Source: Chloroflexota bacterium | GTDB lineage: Bacteria > Chloroflexota > Anaerolineae > UBA1429 | DNA: 64,000 nucleotides | Direction: 5' to 3' | Assembly: GCA_012729455.1 (NCBI GenBank) | Contig: JAAYDC010000013.1 | Location: 1-64,000 of the forward strand | Shown: one piece after another, positions 51,860-60,928 of the stretch | Layout: each line of letters begins with the position of its first letter | Numbering within the stretch: position 1 is the first letter of the stretch | Made by a program: the position numbers and the translations under genes | Notes under the pieces: model-generated | The model's input: only the letters and a program-made list of their open reading frames with translations | What the model was told of the DNA's origin: nothing | Databases searched by the model: none

Positions 51860-53094
51860 TCCCTCAACTCAGGCAGATTGATAAAGATCACTTCGACTTC
51901 TTCGCCCGCATCATAGTCGCCCTTGCCGGCCGACAGCACCGCCAGACCGTTGGCACCCACCAGCGACTTGAGCCTTCCTGAGCTCTGTCCGCCGGTCGAG
52001 TAGGCGACCGCCCCCTCACCCGAGCAGCATACACAGACGCGCTGGAACTCGGTGCGATCGGGATCGTGCTTTAGGGTTTGTGCCAGCTTGATGCGCATAC
52101 TCGGGCGCCACAACAGGCGGTGCCCCGCCAGGATGCGCAGCACCGGGCGCACGAACTGCTCAAAGCATACCAGCGACGAGACAGGGAAGCCGGGCAGCCC
52201 GAAAAAGGGCTTTCCGGTGATGAGGGCATAGGTAAGGGGCTTGCCGGGTTTGATCGCCACACGCCCAACCAGGATCTCGCCCAGCCCCGAAACGACCTCT
52301 TTAATCAGGTCGCGCCGGCCCATCGAAACACCGCCGGTCGAGATGACCATATCGGCGCTGATAAAGCCGGTACGGATAGCCTGTTCAATGGCGGTCTGCG
52401 TATCGGCCACCGGGTCGGGACGCGCGATCGGCTCCGCGCCGGCTGCGCGCAGGGCGGCGGAGAGCGCCAGAGTGTTGGAATCGCGGATCTGCCCGGGCCT
52501 GAGCGGGGCGCCTACGCGCACCAGCTCATTACCGCTGGCAAACACAAATACCCGCGGGCGCGGGTACACCAGCACCTCACTATAGTTGAGTGAGGCCAGC
52601 AACCCGATCTCGGGCGGCCCCAGAGGCGTGCCCTTTTTCATGGCCACCTCACCGGCCTTGATATCCTGGCCGACGGGGCGCACGTTGGCGCCCGGCTTGA
52701 TGGGAAATTGAGGATGCAAGAGCCCTTCGTGCTCGACCGACTGCTCAAAAGGCAGCACAGCGTCGGCGCCCTCCGGCAGGGCTCCGCCCGTCATAATCCG
52801 CAGCGCAAAGCCAGGACTAATGCTATAGTCGCGCCGCAAGCCGGCCTCCTGTTCGCCCACCAGGGTGCGCACAGCAGAGGGGTCGTCGGCGATCACAGCA
52901 TAGCCATCCATACCCGCCGCGGCAAAGGGTGGCGAGTCGTCGCGCGCGACGATATCCTCAGCCACCACCAGGTTGGCAGCCTTGGCCAGTTCGACACGGC
53001 TGGGAGGCAGCGGTTCCACGGTCTGGGCGATGGTCTCCCACGCCTGGGCATGCGAGATCATCGGAAAACTATCAGCTCGTAACGGCTGGGTCAT
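51856..53094 (-). CDS. moeA: Molybdopterin molybdenumtransferase MoeA (second copy)
   Basis: A 412-residue MoeA that inserts molybdate or tungstate into adenylated molybdopterin. Motifs: AAAGMDGYAVIADD, RIMTGGALPEGADAVLPFEQ, STGGVSMGRRDLIKEV and LPGFPVSSLVCFEQFVRPVL. The last motif has FPVSS where bacterial MoeA and the copy upstream have NPVAA, and VSMGRRD replaces VSxGxxD spacing variants, so this is the more divergent copy. It overlaps both neighbours by 4 bp. A pair of MoeA proteins is known in organisms that use both Mo and W. Confidence 0.94.
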   Translation of the reverse strand: MTQPLRADSFPMISHAQAWETIAQTVEPLPPSRVELAKAANLVVAEDIVARDDSPPFAAAGMDGYAVIADDPSAVRTLVGEQEAGLRRDYSISPGFALRIMTGGALPEGADAVLPFEQSVEHEGLLHPQFPIKPGANVRPVGQDIKAGEVAMKKGTPLGPPEIGLLASLNYSEVLVYPRPRVFVFASGNELVRVGAPLRPGQIRDSNTLALSAALRAAGAEPIARPDPVADTQTAIEQAIRTGFISADMVISTGGVSMGRRDLIKEVVSGLGEILVGRVAIKPGKPLTYALITGKPFFGLPGFPVSSLVCFEQFVRPVLRILAGHRLLWRPSMRIKLAQTLKHDPDRTEFQRVCVCCSGEGAVAYSTGGQSSGRLKSLVGANGLAVLSAGKGDYDAGEEVEVIFINLPELRE

Positions 53095-54326
53095 ATCAGG
53101 AGCACCTCCACTTCTGTGCCAGCGGCAAGCTCTTGCGCTGATTCCGGTATAACGACCAGCGCATCAGCAGCCGTTAGCGACGACATGATTCCTGAGCCCT
53201 GATCCCCAGTCAGAGTAGCGGATAAACCGTCCGGTCCGTTGTGCAAGCGGGCGCGCAGATAATGACGCCGCCCATCCTTGCGTTTAATCGCCTCAGCCAG
53301 GCGCGCACGAATTACCGGCCGTTCGCGCTCGACGCCGCCCTGCAGCCTGATAATGGCCGGGCGCACAAACAGCTCAAAACTGATAAAGGCTGCCACCGGG
53401 TTGCCCGGCAGCGCCACGATCGGCGCCCCAGCCAGTGTGCCAAACGCCAGAGGACGCCCCGGCTTTATGTTGATCCACCAAAAGTCGAGCTCGCCCTGGC
53501 TGAGCATCATGTGTTTGATGAGGTCATAGTCGCCCGCTGAGACACCGCCGGATGTCACAAAAAGCTGCACACCCTGTCGCAAACCGCGCCGGATCGCCCT
53601 GGTAATCGCCTCGGGTTCATCACGCACAACCCCGAGGTTGATACCGATGCCGCCGCTGCGCGCCACCTGCGCCAGGTTGGTGACGGCGTTTGTGTTATAG
53701 ATCTGCCCAGGCTGCAGTTCCTGGCCAGGCTCTACCACCTCGTTGCCGGTAGCCATCACAGCCACGCGCGGCTGCTGCCCCACTAGCACGGTGTCGATGC
53801 CCGTAGCGGCGATCAGCCCGAGCTCTTGCGGACGCAGGATACATCCGCGCTTCAGCACAAGGCTACCGCTTTGCAAATCCTCGCCAGCCTGACGTACGTT
53901 GCGTCCCAGACGTTCCGGCTTGCCAAAGATAACCCGGTCACCCACACAGTATACGTCTTCAAAGCGCACCACCGTATCCGCTCCTGGCGGCAGCGGTGCA
54001 CCTGTCATTATCCTTATCGTATGACCAGGCAGCAAGGCTTGGGCAGGCTCCCCGGCAGCGCCGGTGCCCTGCACCACCAGGCTGACAGGCAGCTCCAGGC
54101 TGGTGCTGGCCAAATCAGAGGCGCGCAGCGCATAGCCATCCATGGCTGAATTCGCCCAGGGCGGCACATCCCGAGCCGCGATAATATCCTGCGCCAGCAC
54201 GCGCCCTAGGGCCTCAGCCAGGGGCAGCTCCACGGCGCCCAACGGTTCCAGGCCTTCCAGGATGCGTTCCTGTGCCTCTTCGACCGAGAGCAGCCGGTAC
54301 TGGGCCGGAGGGGTAGCTTGGGTCAT
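53091..54326 (-). CDS. moeA: Molybdopterin molybdenumtransferase MoeA (first copy)
   Basis: A 411-residue MoeA; ATG at 54326 is chosen since it overlaps the moaB stop as ATGA. Motifs are canonical: WANSAMDGYALRASD, RIMTGAPLPPGADTVVRFED, TSGGVSAGDYDLIKHMM, KPGRPLAFGTLAGAPIVALP and LPGNPVAAFISFELFVRP. It is about equally long but clearly different from the neighbouring MoeA, so the duplication is old. One copy may serve molybdenum and the other tungsten, consistent with the linked tungstate transporter; which is which cannot be read from the sequence. Confidence 0.95.
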   Translation of the reverse strand: MTQATPPAQYRLLSVEEAQERILEGLEPLGAVELPLAEALGRVLAQDIIAARDVPPWANSAMDGYALRASDLASTSLELPVSLVVQGTGAAGEPAQALLPGHTIRIMTGAPLPPGADTVVRFEDVYCVGDRVIFGKPERLGRNVRQAGEDLQSGSLVLKRGCILRPQELGLIAATGIDTVLVGQQPRVAVMATGNEVVEPGQELQPGQIYNTNAVTNLAQVARSGGIGINLGVVRDEPEAITRAIRRGLRQGVQLFVTSGGVSAGDYDLIKHMMLSQGELDFWWINIKPGRPLAFGTLAGAPIVALPGNPVAAFISFELFVRPAIIRLQGGVERERPVIRARLAEAIKRKDGRRHYLRARLHNGPDGLSATLTGDQGSGIMSSLTAADALVVIPESAQELAAGTEVEVLLI

Positions 54327-54814
54327 GCGTGCTCCGTATGGTCGCCGCGTGCCATCTGCAGGGCGTGCAGCAGAACCGGCTCCAGGAACTGTATATTTTC
54401 TACCACCGCCTTGTAGCTCCCGGGCAGATTGATGATCAGGCAGCGCCCGCACAAGCCGGCTATGCCGCGCGAGAGGACGGCTGTCGGCACTGTTTCGGCG
54501 CCTTTACGGCGCAAAAGCTCGGGGATGCCTGGTACTTCGCGCTCGATGACAGCGCGGGTGGCTTCGGGAGTCCAGTCGCGCGGGGCAAAACCGGTGCCGC
54601 CGGTTGTGATCACCAGGTCGAGGCCCATCTCCAGAGCCCATATCGCCAACCGGTCGCTGATCTGGTCCGCTTCGTCGGCGACGATGGCCGTCGCTGCCAC
54701 CTCAATACCTATCGCAGAGAGTGCCTCAACAATGGCAGGGCCGGCGGTATCGCGCCGCTGGCCGCGAGAGCCCTTGTCGCTGACGGTCAGAACAGCTGCA
54801 CGATAGGTTTGCAC
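54323..54814 (-). CDS. moaB: Molybdenum cofactor biosynthesis protein MoaB/MogA
   Basis: A 163-residue molybdopterin adenylyltransferase-type protein, first gene of the Moco operon. GTG at 54814 is chosen for ggaggac 3 nt upstream; the longer frame has no such site. Motifs: AVLTVSDKGSRGQRRDTAGP, DLVITTGGTGFAPRDWTPEA (the GGTGxxPRDxT signature), and LIINLPGSYKAVVENIQFL. MoaB/MogA adenylates molybdopterin before metal insertion by MoeA. No moaD, moaE or mobA is found in the window, so those genes must be elsewhere. Confidence 0.93.
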   Translation of the reverse strand: MQTYRAAVLTVSDKGSRGQRRDTAGPAIVEALSAIGIEVAATAIVADEADQISDRLAIWALEMGLDLVITTGGTGFAPRDWTPEATRAVIEREVPGIPELLRRKGAETVPTAVLSRGIAGLCGRCLIINLPGSYKAVVENIQFLEPVLLHALQMARGDHTEHA

Positions 54815-55111
54815 ACGTCCTCCAAAAACAGCACGCCGGCATTCTAGCCCAGAACGCCGGCTTACCGCTGCGTTCACCATATATCGGGGCGCCCAATATC
54901 TGGCGCCGAAAACGCGTGTCACACAGGACGCGTGATGGCAGCTCTAACTCTATGAACCGCCATCTGGGGGCAGTTTAGCATGCTTAGTTTACTTGATCAA
55001 GTTACCCGCGCTAAACACTGGTGTGGATTATTGCCGGTAGTTTGTTTATGGTATAATCGATCTTTAGAACTGTCACAAAAGCTGCGCGTCTCTGCAGAAC
55101 CGCGGTGAGGA
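54815..55111. other. Divergent intergenic region with a 12-bp palindrome and an opp promoter
   Basis: Between moaB (minus) and the opp gene (plus). ACTTGATCAAGT at 54991-55002 is a perfect palindrome. Just downstream, TGGTATAAT (TATAAT at 55052-55057) is an extended -10 element for the plus-strand gene. The palindrome lies about 50 bp before the -10 and could be an operator. A minus-strand tagaat about 24 bp before moaB is a weak -10 candidate. No Moco-type aptamer was recognised here. Confidence 0.5.
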
Positions 55112-56821
55112 ATGTCAAAGAAAACAAGCATCATCCTGGTTGTTGCTGTGCTCGTGCTTTGCCTTGGCGCATCGTTATGCGCCGGCAGTTTCCTAGTCTA
55201 CCGCTCAATTATCTCTAAAGTGCAAGCTACCCTGATGCCGAGAGAGCCGACGCCCGGAGGGCGTGCCACCCGGATGCCGGGCGAACCGACTCCCAGAGTG
55301 CGCGCCACGCGCATGCCCGCTGATGACGGCGGAGTAGGCGTCCTGCGGCTAGTCGGCGGATACCCCCCCACCCTCGACCCGGCCATGAGCCAGGATAGCA
55401 CCTCGGCCGAGTACATTGTCAATATCTTTAGCGGGCTGGTGACGCTGGATAGCCAACTCGAGGTTGTGCCCGACCTGGCGGAACGCTGGGAGCTCTCAGA
55501 CGATGGCCTGACTTATACGTTTTACCTGCGCGAGAACGCCGTCTTTCAGGACGGCAAAGCCATTACCTCTCAGGATGTGATCTATTCGATCGAACGCGCC
55601 TGCAGCGTGGCAATGGGTTCGCCGGTAGCCGCCAGCTACCTGGATGACATCGTGGGCGTGGCGGAATTTGCCAGCGGTGAGGCACGCAGTATCAGCGGCC
55701 TCTCGGCGCCCGATAAGCGCACCGTAGTGATCACCATTGACGCGCCCAAAGCCTACTTCCTGGCTAAGCTGACCTATCCCGCCAGCTTTGTGGTCGATCG
55801 CGAACAGGTCGAAGGCGACTACGAAGCCTTTTTGGAATCGCCCAATGGCAGCGGGCCTTTTGTGCTGGAAAGTATCAGCCGCGACAGGATCGTGCTGGTT
55901 CGCAATGCGCTTTACTATCGCGAGCCTGCCAAACTCGAACGGGTCGAGTTCAACCTTGCGGGCGGCGATCCGATGACCATGTACGAAAACGGCCTGCTGG
56001 ACATCGTGGATGTGGGGTCTTCGGCTATCGAACGTATCCTGGACCCGGTCAACCCGCTCAATGCCGAGTTGTCCAGCAGTTCTGAGCTGTCGATCCAGTA
56101 CATTTCGTTCGATGTCGAGATGCCGCCCTTTGATGACCCCAACATCCGGCGCGCCTTTACCATGGCGATCGATCGCGAAAAACTGGCCCACTTGGTCATG
56201 CTGGGCACCGCCGAGGCAGCCAAAGGCATTCTGCCGCCTTCGATGCCCGGATACAACGATGCATTGGAAGGCCTGCCCTACGACCCGGCAAAGGCGCGCA
56301 AGCTGTTGGCAGCCTCGCGTTATGGCCGTCCCGGGCAGATGCCCGAGCTGGTGTTGTCAGTTACCGGCACATCGGGGCACATGGATGACATCACCCGCGC
56401 GGTGCTGTATATGTGGGAAGAAAACCTCGGCGTCAAGGTCAATGTGGAGCAGGTGGCCTGGGAAGACTTTTTGGACGATATGAACCGGCGCACGTACCAG
56501 ATGTATTCGTCGGGTTGGATTGCCGACTACCCCGACCCGCAGAACTTTGTTGACCTGCTGTTCCATTCCAGGAGCTCACAGAACCACGCCGGTTACAACA
56601 ACCCCGAAGTCGACCGCTTGCTCGAGGCCGCGCGTGTGGCCGAAAGCCCCGACGAGCGTTACGCGCTCTACCATCAAGCCGAAGCGCTCATCGTCGAGGA
56701 CGCGCCCTGGCTGCCCCTGACACATGGCATCGAATACACGCTGGTAAAACCCTATGTGCAGGGCTTTCATTCGGCCTCTGCCATTTATCCGTGGCTCATC
56801 GATATCTCGGTAAACCAATGA
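55112..56821 (+). CDS. Peptide/nickel-type ABC transporter substrate-binding protein (SBP family 5)
   Basis: A 569-residue extracytoplasmic protein. A hydrophobic signal sequence (IILVVAVLVLCLGASLCAG) ends near residue 25; a Cys follows a small residue (SLCAG) but the lipobox is imperfect, so it is anchored by lipid or by the helix. A repeated linker follows (MPREPTPGGRATRMPGEPTP). The SBP_bac_5 domain begins LRLVGGYPPTLDPAMSQDS, with TYTFYLRENAVFQDGKAITS and YSSGWIADYPDPQNF as usual landmarks. It would capture peptides, oligosaccharides or nickel chelates for the ATPases encoded next. Confidence 0.9.
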   Translation: MSKKTSIILVVAVLVLCLGASLCAGSFLVYRSIISKVQATLMPREPTPGGRATRMPGEPTPRVRATRMPADDGGVGVLRLVGGYPPTLDPAMSQDSTSAEYIVNIFSGLVTLDSQLEVVPDLAERWELSDDGLTYTFYLRENAVFQDGKAITSQDVIYSIERACSVAMGSPVAASYLDDIVGVAEFASGEARSISGLSAPDKRTVVITIDAPKAYFLAKLTYPASFVVDREQVEGDYEAFLESPNGSGPFVLESISRDRIVLVRNALYYREPAKLERVEFNLAGGDPMTMYENGLLDIVDVGSSAIERILDPVNPLNAELSSSSELSIQYISFDVEMPPFDDPNIRRAFTMAIDREKLAHLVMLGTAEAAKGILPPSMPGYNDALEGLPYDPAKARKLLAASRYGRPGQMPELVLSVTGTSGHMDDITRAVLYMWEENLGVKVNVEQVAWEDFLDDMNRRTYQMYSSGWIADYPDPQNFVDLLFHSRSSQNHAGYNNPEVDRLLEAARVAESPDERYALYHQAEALIVEDAPWLPLTHGIEYTLVKPYVQGFHSASAIYPWLIDISVNQ

Positions 56822-56843
56822 ACCGTCACCGAAGGAGTTGTGC

Positions 56844-57836
56844 ATGGCGGCCCTGCTCGATGTTCAGAATCTAGAGACCAAGTTCTTTACCCAGGATGGC
56901 GTGGTTAACGCCGTCAATGGGGTCAGTTTTCATGTGGATGAGGGCGAGACCCTCGGCCTGGTTGGCGAAAGCGGCTGCGGCAAGAGCGTCTCGATGCTTT
57001 CGGTGATGCGCCTGGTCTCGCCGCCGGGTCGCGTGACGGGCGGCAAGGTCTTTTTCGAAGGCCGTGACCTGCTTACGCTGAGCGAAGAGGAGATGCGCGA
57101 CTTACGCGGCAACCAGATCGCCATGGTCTTTCAGGACCCAATGACCTCGCTCAACCCGGTACTGACGATCGGCCAGCAGATGGCCGAGAGTTTAAGGCTG
57201 CACATGGGCATGACCCAGGCGCAAGCCTACAAGCGCGCTATCGAGCTGCTCGAGATGGTCAACATCCCCGAGGCCGCTAACCGCATCAAGGACTATCCCT
57301 TCCAGTTCTCGGGCGGGATGCGTCAGCGTGTCATGATCGCCATGGGGCTTTCGTGCAACCCAAAACTGCTGATCGCCGACGAACCCACTACCGCGCTGGA
57401 CGTAACCATCCAGGCGCAGATTATCGATATTGTTAAAAGCCTAAGGCGCGAGCTGGGCATGGCGATCGTGTGGATCACCCACGATCTGGGGGTGGTGGCT
57501 GGCCTGGTCGACCGTGTGCAGGTGATGTACGCCGGCTTTATTGTCGAACGCGCCGAGGTGCACGAGTTTTTCAACAACCCGCTGCACCCCTATTCGCTGG
57601 GGCTGATTGGCTCGCTGCCAAGGCTGGATGCGCGCACTCGCGAAAAGCTGGTGCCGATCGAAGGGTTGCCGCCTGACCTGATCGAGCTGCCCAAAGGCTG
57701 CCCCTTCTTTGCACGGTGCCGCTACCGGGTGGCCAAATGTCAGAACGAGAATCCCCCGCTCAAGCCCACCCGCCGGCCTGGCCATGAAGTGGCCTGCTGG
57801 GTTGCAAGCGAAAAGCAGATGGAGGCCGCACAATGA
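56844..57836 (+). CDS. Oligopeptide-type ABC transporter ATP-binding protein (OppD/DppD-like)
   Basis: A 330-residue ATPase; ATG at 56844 follows gaaggagttgtgc. Walker [16 protein letters not shown] (about 40), Q-loop [12 protein letters not shown], signature [15 protein letters not shown], Walker [15 protein letters not shown] and the H-loop WITHDLGV. The C-terminal Opp/Dpp extension has the Cys-containing [18 protein letters not shown] that binds a 4Fe-4S cluster in some relatives. It overlaps the oppF-like gene by ATGA. No permease genes (oppB, oppC) lie beside it. Confidence 0.92.
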   Translation: MAALLDVQNLETKFFTQDGVVNAVNGVSFHVDEGETLGLVGESGCGKSVSMLSVMRLVSPPGRVTGGKVFFEGRDLLTLSEEEMRDLRGNQIAMVFQDPMTSLNPVLTIGQQMAESLRLHMGMTQAQAYKRAIELLEMVNIPEAANRIKDYPFQFSGGMRQRVMIAMGLSCNPKLLIADEPTTALDVTIQAQIIDIVKSLRRELGMAIVWITHDLGVVAGLVDRVQVMYAGFIVERAEVHEFFNNPLHPYSLGLIGSLPRLDARTREKLVPIEGLPPDLIELPKGCPFFARCRYRVAKCQNENPPLKPTRRPGHEVACWVASEKQMEAAQ

Positions 57837-58828
57837 GCAGCGCCGAACCCAGCACCATCCTGCAAGTGCAGGATTTAAAGGTATACTTTCCGATTACGCG
57901 CGGCGCGCTGTTCCAGCACCATGTCGGCGATATCAAGGCTGTGGATGGCATCAGCTTTGATGTGTACCGTGGTGAGACGCTCGGTCTGGTAGGCGAAAGC
58001 GGCTGCGGGAAATCCACCACCGGCCGCGGCGTGTTGCAGCTCTACAAGCCCACCGGCGGTGATGTGATCTTTAAAGGGCAAAGCCTGATCAAGTCGCGCC
58101 CCAATGAGATCCGTAAACTGCGTCAGAGCATGCAGATGATCTTTCAGGACCCTTATTCATCACTCAACCCGCGCATGACGGTTGGGTCGATCATTGGTGA
58201 GCCGCTCGAGGTCTTTAATCTGCTGCCCAAAGCCCAGCGGCGCGAACGCATTCAGGAGCTGTTAAAGCGCGTCGGGCTAAACCCGTACTTTATCAACCGC
58301 TATCCGCACGAGTTTTCGGGCGGACAGCGCCAGCGCATCGGCGTGGCGCGCGCGTTGGCGGTCGAGCCCGAGTTTATCATCTGCGATGAGCCGATCTCAG
58401 CCCTGGACGTCTCGATTCAGGCTCAGATCATCAACCTGCTCGAGGAACTGCAGGCCGAGATGGGGTTGACATACCTGTTTATCGCCCACGACCTCTCGGT
58501 GGTGCGCCATATCAGCGACCGCGTGGCCGTGATGTACCTGGGCAAGCTGTGCGAGCTCACCGACCGCGCCGCGCTCTACGATAACCCGATGCACCCCTAT
58601 ACCAAGGCGTTGCTTTCGGCGGTGCCCATCCCCGATCCCGATACCGAAGAACAGCGTCAGCGCATCCTGCTGGAGGGCGATATCCCCAGTCCGGCCAACC
58701 CGCCTTCGGGCTGCCGCTTCCGCACGCGCTGCTATATGGCGACCGACCGCTGCACTGAAGAAGAGCCCGAGTGGCGTAATGTGGGCGATGGATCGCGCGC
58801 TCATTGGGTAGCCTGCCACCACGTCTGA
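57833..58828 (+). CDS. Oligopeptide-type ABC transporter ATP-binding protein (OppF/DppF-like)
   Basis: A 331-residue ATPase, partner of the preceding gene. Typical OppF start [20 protein letters not shown], Walker [18 protein letters not shown]-loop [14 protein letters not shown], signature [15 protein letters not shown], Walker [15 protein letters not shown] and H-loop FIAHDLSV. The C-terminal extension [20 protein letters not shown] has the same Cys pattern. A terminator follows, so the operon ends here with only the binding protein and two ATPases. Confidence 0.93.
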   Translation: MSSAEPSTILQVQDLKVYFPITRGALFQHHVGDIKAVDGISFDVYRGETLGLVGESGCGKSTTGRGVLQLYKPTGGDVIFKGQSLIKSRPNEIRKLRQSMQMIFQDPYSSLNPRMTVGSIIGEPLEVFNLLPKAQRRERIQELLKRVGLNPYFINRYPHEFSGGQRQRIGVARALAVEPEFIICDEPISALDVSIQAQIINLLEELQAEMGLTYLFIAHDLSVVRHISDRVAVMYLGKLCELTDRAALYDNPMHPYTKALLSAVPIPDPDTEEQRQRILLEGDIPSPANPPSGCRFRTRCYMATDRCTEEEPEWRNVGDGSRAHWVACHHV

Positions 58829-58847
58829 TAAATCCAGGCATAACAAC

Positions 58848-58882
58848 GCCCAGCCCCGTTTTGGCTGCTGGGCATTTTGTTT
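58848..58882 (+). terminator. Terminator of the opp-type operon
   Basis: GCCCAGC (58848-58854) pairs with GCTGGGC (58867-58873), followed by ATTTTGTTT. Confidence 0.75.
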
Positions 58883-60917
58883 ACTGATGGATCAGCACCG
58901 CCCCCAAAGGCGGTACTGTTGCCGTCAGGGCGCCCTCACGCGCCTCGAGCGTCTGACCCGAGGTGTGCAACTGCCAGGTGCCCGCCAGACGGGCATCTCT
59001 TAGCGTGACCTCACGTTCGATAGTACCCCAGTTCGCCAGCACCACCCCTAGGCGGCCATCGGGGGCCTGCCAGCACCTCTGATACAACGCCGGAATGCGG
59101 TGTACACGCGCGTTGTACTCCCAGATAACGAGATCGATGCCCTCAGTTGCCAGCGGACGCTGCATGCGTCCAAACACCAGCCAATCGCGCGCCGGCCCGC
59201 GCCTCAGGGCGGTAGCAGAGCGCAGCGAGGCGAGCGCGTCGTCGTTCGAGCCGATGTAGGGCTCCCAGGGAGCCCAGTTTTCGGTGTCATAGTTGAGCAG
59301 CCGGCCGTCGCCCGTCAGCACCGCGCCCGGTATCTCGCCTACCACCAGGTTATAGGCTGTGCGGATCGGCATGTGGAAGGGCTCAGGCCCCATGCCAAAG
59401 CCGCCCTGTATGAGGATGCACTCGTGGTAGAGGTAGTGATAGAGGGGGATCCAGCTGGCCGGCCAGTGGCGGTGCCCCTCCGGCACCACGCGCACATCGC
59501 AGATAACAAAATCCTGCAGATTGTACTCGTTGCAGGGCGCCTCGACCGAGAGCACGACCTGCCGCCGGCTATCTTTGGACTGGGCGCGCTGGCCTTCATC
59601 GAGCAGGCGCTTGATCAGGACGCCCATCGCCTCTGTCATCCAGCGCCCCGGCTCATGGGCGTAGCCGTAGGCGTCGCTGGTGACCTGCGACGCGCTGCAA
59701 CAGGCATAGCTCGGCCGCCACGAGGTGTCCCAGCCTTCCTTCCAGGGTTGTTGGTCGGCAGCGATCGAAACCGATTCTGGCCCACGGTTGGCCTCGTAGT
59801 AAGCGTCGCCCTGATAGCCGGTCCAGCGATGGCCGGTGACCCAGCGCGTGCCGTTGCAAAAGGTACCCACACGCCAGCCGCGCTCGCGCGCCAGAGCGCT
59901 GAACTCGCTCAGCAATTCATCGCCGCCGGCCGGCGGGAAGCAATCCGGATACACCCACGGGCCAGGGCGCTCCCACGACATGATCATCGGCACAAGATGC
60001 GAGCATCCTGGCTATTGGCTCGAGCAAGGGGATCAGTTTGCGATAGGGCAGGAATTCCTCGTTGGGTTCGGCGGGCCCGGCATCCAGCTGGCCCTGGATG
60101 CGAACTATGATGTACGGCGGCGAATCGAGCAGCCACTCGGGCACGTCGTCGCGTTTGGCAATCGGTCTGGCCCAGGGCTGCTGCAGGCTCCAGCTGCGGT
60201 AAAGATCCGCCGCCGTGTACCAATCGCCTGTAAATGACCCGAGCGATAGCCCATAAGGCAGCCGCCGCGTGCCCCGGCGCGGCCAATCGCCCAGATGCGC
60301 CATCCCCAGGCGCAGGCCGCCGGCGCGATGCACCGCCTTGATGAACTTGATATAGCCTTCGGCGTCGCGGGCGTGCAGCATCAACCCCGCCTGCGGCCCA
60401 TAATAAGCGAGAAACTGCGCACCGATATAGTCCGGGTAGTGATAGGCGTTGCATCTGCCAGAGGGCGGCGTGGGCGGGCTGCAGCTGGTGCGGTTCGGGT
60501 GAACGCAAGAGAGATTCGGGACCGTAGGGGATCACCAACCCCTCAGGACCCTCCCCGAGGCGATAAGGCATCACCACAAAGGGGAACTGCACGCCGGTGA
60601 TGTGCAGGTCCGCCTGGTTGGTAAGTGAGAGGCTCCAAAAGGTCAGCTCGCCTTCAGCGCGGACCTCGAACTCGGCCGACAGATCGAATCCTCAATCTTT
60701 CATAGGTGAACGTCAGGCGGTCGGACTGCTGCCGGCAATTGACGGAGGCGGCCTGGCGCGAGGTGACCTCGTAAAAGCGCCTTTCCTGCAGGTGATGGAT
60801 GACAAAGGCCATACCATCAGCCGGTGTGATCAGCTCGCACTCGGGCGCATCCAGGGGCTTTAGCGAGAGCAGCGCGTCGCGGCTGCTCGAGAGGTGCACA
60901 ACGCTTACCGTGGTCAT
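58881..60917 (-). pseudogene. DUF6259-type glycoside hydrolase-like gene, broken by three frameshifts
   Basis: One long gene is split over several frames. It starts at 60917 (MTTVSVVHLSSSRDALLSLK, ggaggcaagcg upstream). The frame breaks near 60690 (after TFTYERLR, continuing DLSAEFEVRAEGELTFWSLS), near 60460 (before NAYHYPDYIGAQFLAYYGPQ) and near 59990 (after ARMLAS, continuing LVPMIMSWERPGPWVYPDCF). The last part runs intact to 58881 and includes WTGYQGDAYYEANRGPES and YHECILIQGGFGMGPEPFHM. Together about 675 residues resemble the DUF6259 glycosidase-like family. Three lesions suggest a pseudogene, but low-quality sequence is possible. Confidence 0.8.
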
Positions 60918-60928
60918 CGCTTGCCTCC

